A stretch of DNA of 64,000 nt from Gonocerus acuteangulatus. Its lineage: Eukaryota > Arthropoda > Insecta > Hemiptera > Coreidae. Below, one piece after another: positions 34,177-45,105 of the stretch. The position numbers and the translations under genes are program-made. How positions within the stretch are numbered: position 1 is the first letter of the stretch; every line of letters begins with the position of its first letter. The notes beneath the pieces were generated by a model. That model did not search any database and was not told the origin of the DNA. It saw nothing but the letters and a program-made list of their open reading frames with translations. The stretch is from contig OX328130.1 in the NCBI GenBank assembly GCA_946811695.1, positions 74,737,353-74,801,352 on the forward strand. Reading direction: 5' to 3'.

Positions 34177-34880
34177 ATTATTCGGATCTAAATATATGAT
34201 AAAATGAGCTTCATTTACATGCGTTAAATTCTCTTTGTTTGTTTGTTCATTTATTTTTATTTACTTGTTTGTACTAATTGTATTTATTTCTTTTTCCTAA
34301 CTTTGTTTATTATTTTTTCTTGTGAATGTAAAAACGCGTGGGATTAAATATTGGAGTAACCGAATAAATACATACATTATTTACTCCGTTACTCCAATAT
34401 TTCCCTAAGCGTTTCCTTTACATCATAAATTGGTATTAACCTTTTCACATTTAACGTCACTGCCCAGTAACAATCTCTTCTTATAGGCCTAGTCCGCACT
34501 TAGGCAGGAAGCGGTATAACAATGTTGCAGACTGTCCCTAAACATTGTTGTGATACAGTTCCGCAACATTTCCCGTGTAACAGGAGTGTATTGCGGGTCT
34601 ACTTGAGAAACTTTTATTATGAATAATATTTTTTTTTAAATTAATTATACCAATGCGAATTGAATATTCATAGTTAAGACAGGACAACGTCTGTCGGGTT
34701 TGCTAGAGTATGGATATCAATTTTAATGAGGGTGATTTTTGCTTCCTAGTAAGTAGTGTCAATGAGTATTTTTAGATACATTCAACGCAAAGTGATATAC
34801 ACTTCGAAGGGTGTATTTAAATTGAACAAACACCTAAACAAATATATTACCAGAAACTAACCTCGAAAACTAAACAGCCC
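34177..34880. other. Unique AT-rich DNA
   Basis: It contains a short inverted pair around 34345-34400 (TATTGGAGTAACCGAATAAA versus TTACTCCGTTACTCCAATAT). No gene. Confidence 0.4.
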
Positions 34881-35127
34881 CGTAAGAGATAGTGTGGTCA
34901 GTACTATGTTCCGACCGCCTGATTTTCAACTGCTTGAGTCATTAGCACCAAGGTATCCATTAATAAATTAATTAAAGGCTGGGTTGGCTAGGGACGGTCA
35001 GGGTGGCCGAATCCAACCCATGAACGAAGACACTATAAGATAAAATCTTTAGTGCCAGCTCGGCATTTGAGCCCAGTTCCTCCAAATTATTAGTCCAATG
35101 CTCTACCACTGAGCTAACCTCGCCACC
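34881..35127 (-). mobile_element. tRNA-derived SINE, family 3, copy a
   Basis: On the minus strand it begins GGCGAGGTTAGCTCAGTGG with an excellent A box and a weaker B box (GGGCTCAAATGCC), then a body with AACCCAGCCTTTAATTAAT and an end with GGCGGTCGGAACATAGTACT. Copies at 35644-35851 and 38541-38804 share the same order. Confidence 0.75.
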
Positions 35128-35200
35128 ACTAATCTCAAATAACTGTCTAAAGTAAACCAACCGGGATCCAAAGAGAAGGACTATTACTGCCGAAATCTCC

Positions 35201-35206
<6 letters not shown>

Positions 35207-35273
<67 letters not shown>
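35207..35273. repeat. (TA)n microsatellite
   Basis: About 67 bp of alternating TA. Confidence 0.95.
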
Positions 35274-35276
<3 letters not shown>

Positions 35277-35643
35277 ACCCAGCAGAGTTTTCCAGCCATA
35301 AAGAGTTTTTTCGTCCCAGCGGAAATAGGAAATGACAGATACCACCTTTGAGTGAAGAAGACGTGCACGTAAGAAGCATCGATCAATGTCAGAGAAAAGA
35401 AAACCCTTACTCAGAATGGTGTCGCACTCACAATTCTAAAGGGGAGCTTTTTCTACCAATGTGTAGTTATAGTCATTTCTCAAACAACACAAAGATAACA
35501 TATCTTAGAAGCGCCAACAAGCATTTTTTTTTTTTTTTTTTTGTTATATTCAGAAGAAATGTAACTTTTGAGGTTGCATATAGTAACCTCAATTCTATAA
35601 AAAAAAAATAAAAAATAATTTAAAAAAATAAATAAATAAAAAT

Positions 35644-35851
35644 CAGTCCCGTAACAGGCCACTAAGGGCCCCATTTCCCTTTGCAGGTACCCTAATTAAA
35701 GGCTGGGTTAGCCTAGGGACGATCTGGGACCCAAAATCCAAACATCGAACGATGACAGTAGAAGAAAAAATCTTTAGTGCACGCTCGGGTTTTGAACCTG
35801 AGTCCTCCAGTTCATTAGTCCAGTGCTCTACCACTGAGCTAACCTCTCCGT
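35644..35851 (-). mobile_element. tRNA-derived SINE, family 3, copy b
   Basis: The minus strand begins GAGAGGTTAGCTCAGTGG and has a good B box (AGGTTCAAAACCC). The body is shared with copy a up to AACCCAGCCTTTAATTAG; the 3' part differs from copy a. Confidence 0.7.
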
Positions 35852-36159
35852 CAATTCTATACGCAACCTAAATTCCACATGAGACATCAATAGTCAATAA
35901 GTCCAGTGTGCCCGGTGGGACACATCACAATTATACATTTAATTTTGTACATGGAAGATACATGGGAAGAAATACTATTGGGGGCCTTTATCAACGCAAT
36001 ACTACCCAACACAATGATTTTTAGAATTGTTGTCTGTTTGTCTGTGCGCAATCTCAGAAACGGCTTATCCGATTCAGTTGCGGTTTTCCCTGATATATTG
36101 TGGTAAGCTTAACTTATATTTAGTGTTTGTTTCATGTCAATCGGTTCATAAATAAAAAA

Positions 36160-37022
36160 AGTCCGACTCGCAGGAACTGCATCATCTTACCGCGGTTCCG
36201 TTCTAATCTCTAGACTCATTTAAAATGAATAAAATAAAAGCTGTTATTATTTTGGGTTCACATTTCTAGAAAGCATGAAGATTAGATAGTTAGCCGTCGA
36301 GAGGATTCGGCTAAAGAAACCTCAATACGATTTTTGTTAAAAAATCTATATTTAGGACGTTTCGGCTACTCATTGGTAGCCTTCGTCAGCAATGAAAGTG
36401 CCGGGAGGCAGAGGAGGACCAAAGTTGACAGTTCCATCTTTACTTTCAAGAAAGGTCTTATTTACGATCTTACCTGGATGGGTCCCCGCCATAGGAAGGA
36501 CCCCGCTAGGCAGTTGAAAAGCTATATCTTGGAAATCCATATCTCTTAGATTAAATTGTTTTTCTTATTTTTCTTAACCTGATTTATTATCAAATACATT
36601 ATCCAACTATAAGCAGTTAAAAAATAACAAGGAATAAAAACAGACAAAAAGAATAGTTCCAATAAGCGAAATCAATTACTTTAAAGTTTTAAGCACTTAT
36701 TTCTCCGATTGACATCGTCTAATCAAAACTTTCATAAGAACCTTTTTTGTCAATTTTCTCGAAAACGGTTAAAGCTATCGCCTTGAAAATGGTTTCATTC
36801 GTTTTCCTAGCCCAAGAAGCCTATAAAACGAGTACTTACAAGCTTATGAAATCAAAAACGTAAGCGTTACGATTTTTTTTGCGCGAATTTCGCCCCAAAC
36901 GCCATCTTCCAGTGGGCGGATTCTGCTGGTTAACGAACTTGACCTTTTAAATTGGACGACGGATTTTTGTACCAAATTTCACCACAATCGGACCATTAGG
37001 GAAGCCAGAAATGAGCGAACAG

Positions 37023-37080
<58 letters not shown>

Positions 37081-37216
37081 AATTTGAACCACCGTTATTT
37101 TCGGTCTCTAGGGGTTCTGAAACGCGAAATTTTCTAGTCGGCACTTCCGGATTGTTTCATTGTATCAACCCTATAAGCGGGGTTCCTCCCTATGGGGGAG
37201 GGAGGAACCGCGCTAA
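36160..37216 (+). mobile_element. Helentron-like non-autonomous element, subfamily 1, copy H4
   Basis: It begins AGTCCGACTCGCAGG after an A-run, with subterminal TTACCGCGGTTCC. It has lost the internal 353-bp unit, carries (AT)n at 37027-37078 and ends with the family's hairpin and CGCTAA at 37211-37216. A foldback-element fragment (36278-36440) is inserted in its 5' third, so that insertion is younger than the element. Confidence 0.75.
36278..36440. mobile_element. Foldback-family fragment nested in H4
   Basis: It starts GATTAGATAGTTAGCCGTCG, continues with GATTCGGCTAAAG and GGACGTTTCGGCTACTCATT, and ends near TGACAGTTCC. Only the left arm and part of the centre are present. Confidence 0.6.
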
Positions 37217-37259
37217 AAGTGATGCAAATGTAAAGAATCACGTCGAACATTTCATGAAC

Positions 37260-37545
37260 TATCGTTAACACGATACAGACCAGAGTTTCTGTTTTCTCTC
37301 ACCAATCTGGTATATACTATTCCCCTAGCAAATGATTGAACGAGTTCGTTAACCAGCAAAATTGGTCCATCTGGAGGGAGGGGGGGTTACTTCGGACTCA
37401 AAGTAGTTATTCGCCCGTACCGACCGCAATTATTGTTGCAATTATGTTGCCACGAAACTCGGAATTCCTTATGGAAACATTAATAGAAAAACATATTGTA
37501 AAAATAAACTAAATCGGTTGACTATCTACCGTCGCTGTCGTGGGC
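37260..37545 (-). mobile_element. Diverged fragment of Helentron-like subfamily 2
   Basis: The reverse-orientation sequence shares GTTAACACGATA, ATTGAACGAGTTCGTTAACC and a GTAAATAAAC-type internal unit with T1/T2. It is clearly older than those copies. Confidence 0.45.
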
Positions 37546-37841
37546 ACAGCTAGTATTGAAATATACACACCCATAAGTAGAAGTCTCTTAACATTATTGA
37601 AGTCACAATTCGCAACGAAACTCGACCTACATAACACCCGTATCAAAAGAAATAACAAGTTCGTTAATCAGAAAATTGATTGATCGGTTCACCTGAACAC
37701 CCCTTACAACTCATTCATCAATTAAGCTCACTATATAACAACATCACCTAATGTGAAATACCTAGCGTCCTTTTATACCTCGTATACATTCATCTATCAG
37801 AAAGCTGATAAAATCAAACTTTTTTTTTCTAATGTGTAGAT

Positions 37842-38128
37842 AGTTAGGCGTCGAGGTGATAAGCAATCAGAGAATAGTTGGGATTCGGCTAGGGAACATC
37901 AATATGATTTTTGTAAAAATCTACATTAAAGGCAGTTTGGCTTCTCTTTGGTAGCCTTCGTCAGCTGAAAGACGAATACTAATGCTGAAATAATAAAAAG
38001 AATAGATAAACCAATAAAGAATTAAGGCACACGAGCTGAATGCCCGTGCTTCGTCACGGCAAAAAAGTAGTTATTAATAAATCTTATTGATGTTTTCCTA
38101 GCCGAATTACAGCTATTCCGTGATTGCT
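37842..38128. mobile_element. Foldback-family element FB5 (internally rearranged)
   Basis: Left arm from GATAGTTAGGCGTCGAGGTG through GATTCGGCTAGGG to CTTCGTCAGCTGAAAG. The right end, ATTGATGTTTTCCTAGCCGA, is at about 38085-38125. Between them lies a piece starting AGCTGAATGCCCGTGCTTCG that is shared with 41997 onward. Confidence 0.55.
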
Positions 38129-38256
38129 TTTCGTTAGTGGAAATGTTTGCAGGAAATCCAAAATCTTCCGTCAAAATCGTAAAACAATACTGCTTCTTAA
38201 ATATAACTTAACCCAAGAAGATTCAGAGGAACAGATACAGGGTAAGTATCAAATCC

Positions 38257-38325
38257 CATACGGTACCCACCCCCGTACGGTACCCCATACGGTACCCCGT
38301 ACGGTACCCCATACGGTACCCACCC
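38257..38325 (+). repeat. Short 12-14 bp tandem repeat (TACGGTACCCC)
   Basis: Five or so copies of (CA/CG)TACGGTACCC. Confidence 0.8.
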
Positions 38326-38344
38326 CCAAATCCCATATTGACCC

Positions 38345-38392
38345 ACGGTAGTGTGGTCAATAGTATACTCTGGCCGCCTGATGTTCCCGTTT
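38345..38392 (-). mobile_element. SINE family 3, 3'-end fragment
   Basis: It matches only the 3' end of family 3 (CATCAGGCGGCCAGAGTATA in reverse orientation), so it is a 5'-truncated insertion or relic. Confidence 0.4.
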
Positions 38393-38540
38393 TACTTTTT
38401 ATTGCGCGCTTGAGTTTCGCTCTTAAATCCTACAGACTGTGCACTGTATCTCCGCGCAAAAAGAAAAAAAAAAGAGAGAGACCACGAGGGCCCTTAGGGG
38501 CAGATATTTTAGAGGTACCTGATTCATGACCATACGGTAC

Positions 38541-38804
38541 ACTAGGGAGATAGTTTGGTCAGTACTATGCTCCGGCCGCCTGATTCTCCCCTTGGCTGCT
38601 TCAACTGCTAGAGTCATTAGCACCAAGGTACCCATTATTAGATTAATTAAAAGCTGGGTTGGCCTGGGGAGGGTCAGGGAGGCCGAATCCAACCCATGAA
38701 CGAAAACACTAAAAGATAAAGATCTTTAGTACTATGCTTGGGATGGAACTCAGGTCCTCCAGCATATTTGTCAATTGCCCTACCAGTGAGCTAACCTCGT
38801 CCCC
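38541..38804 (-). mobile_element. tRNA-derived SINE, family 3, copy c
   Basis: The minus strand runs from GACGAGGTTAGCTCACTGG through a degraded B box to GGCGGCCGGAGCATAGTACT. It is collinear with copy a over its whole length. Confidence 0.75.
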
Positions 38805-39485
38805 ATTCTTTCTATAACATACAACAGTTCCAGTAGTACATTTCTTGACTCCAAGGGATTCCCGTCCGGTACAATGGAGTACTGTACCCGAAATAATATC
38901 TTTGAACTGGTTCCTCCTTTAATTTCACGAGTCATATCCCGCGCTAGCCGTCGGGTGTCCTATTAGTCACCCGAAGGACACGTGCAATCCCTAGGAATCC
39001 CGTTCCAAGTTTGGCTCAGACATTCCGGGTTATTAAGGTGAGGTATGTCTCGAACAGGGCCAACTCCCTCCCCCTACCCAAAGCTGTGGTCCCAGATTAA
39101 AATTAGTCCAAAAGGCGTTCTATCACAGCTAGACAGGCTATTAGCCATGATGAACCGCCTGTTCCGGCCTATAGAGAAAAAACTGAGATCATTAACCAAA
39201 TCTTTCTACGCTTTCATTTTTATACACTTTAAAAGAAATTAGTGAAATAAATTAATGCAACTATATTATAAATATGAATTTCGCTACGGATATACCTTGG
39301 AATGAAATATACCCACCGCGTGTCTGGATTTGATAGTGCGGCTCTCACCACTTTCAGGGATAGATCCTCTCATAAAAACTATTATGACAATATACTAGGA
39401 TTAGTCTGGGTGGAGAGCTTATGAGCGACAAACTAACGGGCAACCACCGCTCTAAGACTACAGTAAACTCATGAATAGTGTCGGA
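38805..39485. other. Unique DNA
   Basis: A 65-codon frame at 39045-39242 has no recognisable domain and no splice or start support. Confidence 0.4.
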
Positions 39486-39757
39486 CCTAGGGTACGATAC
39501 GAGCGATGAGCGATGAGCGATAAGCGAAAAGCTTCAGAGCGACGTCACTGGCATTAATGTTAAGCTGGAGTGAAGTAGGAATGAGGGAGGACTGGCTACA
39601 ATAGGCATGAGCGAAAATATGACGTCACTTACAGGTTCCAGCCTGTCGCTCATCGCTTAGTCTAAACATTACAATTTTTCTCAACGTTAGCCCCAGACAT
39701 TTTATTTTGCGTGCTACAAAAAAGGCTACAGCCTCTAAATCTTAACCGATTTCAATG

Positions 39758-39797
<40 letters not shown>

Positions 39798-40216
39798 AAA
39801 GCTAATAAAATTTAAAACAAATTTGTCATTTCACTTTTATGGTTTTTGTTTCCCAACTGTATTAAATTACGTGAATACTAATAAAAGAGTAAACAGGAGG
39901 ATAGTGAATGTGAGCTTTTAATTTCGGAAGTACAAAGTATGGAATGACAGACACAGTGATTTTAAAAATACAATCATAACCAAGAAACAATGAGAAGAGG
40001 TTGGAAACATATTAAACATGCAAGGTAAGTTATCTTTACTAACTAACCATTCAAAATATTTTTTTTTTTATTAATATTTTAATTAATAAACGTATATTGG
40101 AGTACGGAGACTAAAGGATATTACCGCCCAGCCGCTCTGTACTGTAGCCAGTGCCTCCTTCTGCTAAACGCTCTGTCGTTCTGTCGCTCATCGTTCGTAT
40201 CGTACCCGAGGCCTAA
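39486..40216. mobile_element. MITE with GGGTACGATACGA inverted ends and CGATGAG sub-repeats
   Basis: The left end CTAGGGTACGATACGAGCGA pairs with the right end TCGTTCGTATCGTACCCGAG. GCGATGAGC-type short repeats lie inside both ends and again near 39645. It contains a T34 run at about 39761-39794 and no ORF. Confidence 0.6.
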
Positions 40217-40798
40217 TGCACACAGTTTGCAGTTTGTGTTTAGGACAATGTTGCTTTGGAAAAAAATACATTAGCAAACATACACACAACATGTACATCC
40301 GTACAAAACTATATTTATATAAATACATTTAATTTTTTTTAAATAATTATTTATTTACATATTTATCCATTCATTGTTTTATTTATTTATTTTAATTTTT
40401 ATTATTATTATTTTTTTAATTTTATTGATTATTATTATTTTATATACTTGGACAGCCGGAGAGCAGTAACATCATATATCTCTAACTAAATAATTTAACT
40501 GCAATTAACAGTAAGTTTCACGGTTCTAACGATCAAAGATAGGTTCGAGACATAGTAAGGAGCATTGGATATTTTTCGAAGGGTTTAGGATTGCATTGTT
40601 TGTATTCTGAAGGAATTGGAAGGTTTAGTGGAACCCCATAGTTTGTATAGTATTCTCCACGACAGAAATAGTAGCACAAGAAGAAAATAAAATATTAACA
40701 CTCCCACTGAGAAATACATAAACCAAGCTGAATATTTTTATTTTATCTTGTGCACAATAATTGCTGATTTACGCAAACAATTAATAACAGCCAAAGTG

Positions 40799-41001
40799 GC
40801 CAACGGCCATAGCCACGTTGAATACACCGGTTCCCCTAGATCACCGAAGTTAAGCAACGTCGGGCGTGGTCAGCACCTGAATGGGTGACCGACCATGTGC
40901 TGTTGGCATTAGAAAAGGGTGGCAACCTGTAGATAGCCAGGCGCTAATGGCCAAGTTGTAGATGCGCCGTAAAAAAAAATAAATAAATAAATAAAATAAA
41001 A
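40799..41001 (+). mobile_element. 5S rRNA-headed SINE
   Basis: 40799-40910 is a 5S rRNA-like head: GCCAACGGCCATAGCCACG, a near-perfect A-box region AAGTTAAGCAACGTCGGGC and a C-box region ATGGGTGACCG, ending TGTTGGCAT. Two short internal deletions (after CCGGTTC and after GACCG) mark it as non-functional for ribosomes. It continues as AAAAGGGTGGCAACCTGTAG (the module of SINE family 1), then GGCGCTAATGGCC...GATGCGCCGT (the 3' module of SINE family 2) and an A/AAAT tail. It is flanked by a perfect 13-bp duplication AACAGCCAAAGTG (40786-40798; 41002-41014). Confidence 0.9.
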
Positions 41002-41491
41002 AACAGCCAAAGTGCTAGAATGGCCGGGAGAGAATTATCACAGCTTGTAATAAAATAAGCATTAACTCAGCTATTAAGAAGATGTAAAACATGAATTAAA
41101 TTTAATAGGTAATTTGTCACGTCAAACAGCTCGACAATGCGACATTCAATTATACTCCTAGTAAATTAATATACAGCTGACAGATAATAGCGGGAGAATA
41201 ATGGCGGGAAAGAAACATTACGTTATTTAGACTTATGAAAGAAGATACATAAACTATAACCACAGAAACTATTACTTAGACCATTAACAAATCACTGCAT
41301 CCTTTTATTTTTAATGGAACACAATTAGATTCATAAATATAATGAATTTTGTTAAGTGCAGTTATTAAAAAAAAAAAAAAATATAATGTTAAGCAGTCAG
41401 GGACCAGTTGTGATTCGGCTGGACACCATCAATACGAATTTTGTAAAAATCTGTATTCATTTTGGCCACTCTTTGATAACCTTCGTCTGCT

Positions 41492-41891
41492 ATTTATATA
41501 TTTATAAGAGATTCGCATCTACTGGGATTTCACTCCTTCAAGGTAGTACCTCTATGGTCCAATGAACCAGCATTAAGATGGGTATTTCAATTCTATTATT
41601 TTCATAAACTGAGTTATGTAAATGCCTGTTATATGCCTGGAAGCCTCTGGTTATTCAGCAGATGTCTTCAGATGTTAGTGTATAGATTAGTGTCCTGCAA
41701 GTAAGAAAGTATTGTGTTTATGTACTGGCTGCTGTCCCTCAACAATTTGTAAATGTCATGTGGGATATTTAGGTTTTGTCGTCTTCTGCACTCCGTAAGT
41801 AGGTGTTTTACAGTGAAGTCTGTATTGCATATATCACAACTTGGTTTGTCAAGTCTTGCTATCAGGTATTCGTGTGTTAAAGACAAAACAT
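41492..41891 (-). pseudogene. 5'-truncated non-LTR retrotransposon: C-terminal end of ORF2
   Basis: On the minus strand a frame ending near 41671 encodes LTHEYLIARLDKPSCDIC, then a CX2CX7HX4C pattern (C-DI-C, H, C in KHLLTEC), then a helical tail ending NTILSYLQDTNLYTNI. This is the characteristic last segment after the RNase H region in Jockey/I-type LINE ORF2 proteins, where it is usually followed by a short 3' UTR. The 3' end lies at the left (A/T-rich end at 41492-41506). A 10-bp direct repeat TTCGTCTGCT (41482-41491; 41892-41901) flanks the insertion, which splits a foldback-element arm. Only about 70 codons of ORF2 are present, so it was dead on arrival. Clade assignment is tentative. 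Confidence 0.6.
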
Positions 41892-41996
41892 TTCGTCTGC
41901 TAAAAGACAAAACACAAATACAGAAATAATAAACAGAATAGTTAAACCAATAAAGAAATAAGGCAGATCTACAAATACAAATTACTGATGAGAACA

Positions 41997-42833
41997 CTAG
42001 CTGAATACCCGTGCTTCGTCACGGCAGATAAGTAGTTATTTTATTGCGTTAAATAATGTATCATCAAAATTAACGCGACTACATAACTTTGTGCAGTTTA
42101 TTATAGCATGGTTTCCGTCATACTATAAGTTATTCATCAACTGATAGGTAATCAATGTATAATGGTTCTTGACATTGGGGCGCTCCGTACCAGTGTCATG
42201 AAACAGATAACCTAGAGATCCCCTGTTATCTATAGGTCAGCAGTAACAGCAGTTTAACCAGTACAGGTTAAAATTCGTCGTTAATAATAAATGTACATTA
42301 CAATTTAATAATTTATGTTCCCAAGATGTCATTTTGAAACACCCATTATATCTGCGAGCATTACCAAGAAGTGTCCTGACTGGGGATGCTGATGGGTGAG
42401 GAGGCTGCGCAAGGGTTCGGGATATTATTAACTCGGATGGACCATCACCAGGTACAGCGTAAACTCTATGAGGGACAAAATCCCAGTTTATTTCTAGTAA
42501 TTCAAGGTCTGTCATCAAAGATGAGATGAACCGCAAATAAAAATATGAATATGAAATAGATACAGTACGGTATACCCGTACTAACAGCTGACCTGTTATC
42601 GTCCTAGCAACGCATGCTGCCTAGGTTTGCCTGCTCTAACGAACAAAAAATTCAGACACCTCTAAAAATACCTAAAAATGTGAATATCGAAAAATTCCTT
42701 CTTAGCGAATGTTTACGTTCTAAAGACAGTGTCCATGCAAAATTCCAAAATTTCCTGTCAAGTGGTTTGGGCTGGGCGATGATAGGTCACTGAGTGAGTG
42801 AGTGGTATTTGACAAATATATAGTAGATTATCT
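41997..42833. mobile_element. Unclassified non-coding element (CTAGCTGAATACCCGTGC...)
   Basis: It starts CTAGCTGAATACCCGTGCTT with a small hairpin (CCGTG/CACGG) and ends after a GAGTGAGTGAGTG run with GGTATTTGACAAATATATAG. The start is shared with the centre of the foldback element at 37842. A 99-codon minus-strand frame (42237-42536) lacks any recognisable domain. Confidence 0.4.
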
Positions 42834-42934
42834 CAGTAGTAGAGTTCACTCAGGACGTTCGTATCAAAATTTGTGCAAGTAATTTTTCAATAGAAATTTG
42901 ACTAAGCATTCTGATTTCCAGTCGCCCCCATCCC

Positions 42935-42937
<3 letters not shown>

Positions 42938-42998
<61 letters not shown>
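42938..42998. repeat. (TA)n microsatellite
   Basis: About 60 bp of alternating TA. Confidence 0.95.
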
Positions 42999-42999
<1 letters not shown>

Positions 43000-43029
43000 T
43001 AAGAAATATATCGACACCCGTTGATGACA

Positions 43030-43281
43030 TCGTCGATACAACTGCAAAGTATCGAATGTGAAAATCACCACTTTTCATAGTGGAGAAGTATTTATTCATA
43101 ACTTTTTTTTGGACAGTCAAATATTCGGCAGATTTGACCATTTGACAGTGGAATACTATCCCTTTCATAGAGTGAACTAAGATTCAAGAATTTGCCGTAC
43201 ATAAGTCCAGGAGAAATTAGTAAAGATTGAAAATGAAAAATGCATTTTTTCATATTCGATACTTTGCATTTGTATCGACGA
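43030..43281. mobile_element. MITE with TATCGAATGTGAAAA inverted ends, copy B
   Basis: The left end TCGTCGATACAACTGCAAAG pairs with the right end CTTTGCATTTGTATCGACGA. The internal region TTGCCGTAC...GAAAATGAAAAATGCA matches copy A at 25193-25468. Confidence 0.7.
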
Positions 43282-44354
43282 CATGTCCTAGTCTTGTAAG
43301 TAGACCGTCGCTATAACAAAGCTTTGTAAGGGTATGACCGTAGTTTTATTCTCTTCGTTTCTTATATTCGACTGTGCCAGGAACCCACAAAATTGATCAG
43401 TGGTAAATAACAGCATTACACAGCATACCTGCGCTCAAAGGAAAATGACGCCTTCGAGAAATTGCTGTCAATTTCTAAGAAGCTGTATTTTTAAATAAAA
43501 TGAAAATGTATAAAATGCTGATCTTGCGTTATTTATTACAATGGATAAAAGGATCGAGGGATATATAGACATAAATATAGTGAATGATGACGTAGACGCC
43601 TGACGGTTATACGACCGTCAGGTTATGAGCAATCGACTCGCAGGAACAATCACGATATATCGATGATTTAGAAGGAATGGAGTTATCCAGATCCATGATA
43701 CCCCAGAGAATCCCTAATCCAATGATAAAAATACCCCAACCACCTTCGGAATATACCCCAGGCTGGTGGATAAGCAGTCAATTTCCCAAGCCCTAATCCT
43801 ACCCCACCCATCAAATACCGTCTCATAACCTCCCTCGAAGGAGGTAAGGTTATATAACTCTCTACCACTTCTCAGATATATCCCATTACTCATGGCATTT
43901 TCCCTTAAGCAATTTAAAATATTCCTCAGTTTGATATACAAAGAATTCTGTAAAAAAAAAATAAAAAAAAAAAAAAGTTTTAAGATTGCAATTAGATCAT
44001 GGCAATATCATTTAAGAGTTATTCGTTCCTTGGTCAACGCAATAAGCGTTGTTGCTGATCTGTAATATAGGCAATGCTTAAGGATTGGTTCCCGCCAAAT
44101 TAGGAATTTAATTTCGCGCCAAAATCAATTTCCAGCCTCGTTACAATTTTTGCGATATCCGTGGCGACAAGTTTTGAACCCCCCCCCCCCCAGCCATATG
44201 ACATTTTCATGTTAAAAAAACCTCAATGATCTTATTACGACGGTGGTGGTAGGCAAAAACGGAAGGGACCTAGGACATCACTAACCTCAAATATACTAGC
44301 ACGCTGGCTTTGTGGGTTCCATCTTTAGATTCAGCTTTTATTGGATTTGATGTT
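43282..44354. other. Unique DNA
   Basis: A perfect hairpin CCTGACGG-(8)-CCGTCAGG lies at about 43600-43623. Poly-C near 44178. No gene supported. Confidence 0.4.
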
Positions 44355-44365
44355 AATACAGTAGA

Positions 44366-44534
44366 GAGGGGTCTCCCGTGGTCTAGTGGCTAGCGCGCTA
44401 GATTCATAAGAGGGAGATGGTGGGTTCGATCGCCACCGGCGCCAGATATTTTCTCATCTCAGGGCTCGCTGAGAAGATTCTTGGCTGCAGCCTGGATGGC
44501 GGCGCTAATAGCCATGATTTGTTGACGCGCCCCG

Positions 44535-44571
<37 letters not shown>
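44366..44571 (+). mobile_element. tRNA-derived SINE, family 2
   Basis: The head CCCGTGGTCTAGTGGCTAGC gives an A box and GGTGGGTTCGATCGCC a B box, with CAT at the anticodon position. The body follows, then GGCGCTAATAGCC...TTGACGCGCCCCGTAT and a 35-base A tail. It is flanked by AATACAGTAGA (44355-44365) and AATACAGCAGA (44572-44582), an 11-bp duplication with one change. The 3' module is shared with the 5S-headed SINE at 40799. Confidence 0.85.
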
Positions 44572-44577
<6 letters not shown>

Positions 44578-45105
44578 GCAGATAATAAGCCTCAATTATG
44601 TATTTATTTTAAAGAAAATAAATATTCTCGTATGGAGCACAAATAAACAACAATTGGTATAATTCTTCGCAAATATAACGGTATAAAAAATAATGCGACC
44701 AAAATATAAAAACTAAAGAGAGATAATGGGAGGTGAGAGAGAATTATATCATATATGCGAGATGAAACTATGGAGCAAACTTCTAACTTATACTCAGCGG
44801 CTCTACCTCACTTTTATTAAAGCATTAATGGGAAAAAACATCATATAGACAACTCCCATTAAAAGTTCATAATGAATTTCTCTCCACAAAAACTTTATGA
44901 ACTCTAAGGCCCTTTGGAGTATGAAACAATTATTTTTTTTATTTTTAAGGGCTAAAAATATACATAATTTTTCATCTGTATATACTCCATAGATAAGATT
45001 ATTCTATACCAGTTATATTGTGTATTGAAGTATTAATTTCATGAGCCCAGGTAGAAGAGCAATTCTAAATAAATTTATGGAAAATAAGTTTCCATTTATA
45101 TAAGC

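Larger units (their letters stand above)
40640..41991. repeat. Left arm of an inverted duplication
   Basis: The sequence from TAGTTTGTATAGTATTCTCC to about 41990 is repeated in reverse at 48945-49657. Over the stretch TGTCACGTCAAACAGCTCG...GGCGGGAAAGAAACATTACG, the two arms differ at only a few positions by eye. The left arm additionally contains a 5S-headed SINE and a LINE fragment, both with target-site duplications, at sites that are empty in the right arm. Confidence 0.8.

Noticed and set aside
40799..40910. A functional 5S rRNA gene
   Set aside because: Internal deletions in the 5S sequence, SINE body and A-rich tail directly downstream, and a 13-bp target duplication show that it is a SINE head.
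42237..42536. 99-codon minus-strand frame in an unclassified element
   Set aside because: No domain or homologous copy in the window; it sits within a non-coding repeat.
44366..44440. A genuine tRNA gene (also the heads at 10388, 56409, 34881-35127 and 35851)
   Set aside because: A and B boxes are present but cloverleaf stems do not close convincingly, and each is followed by a SINE body and tail.
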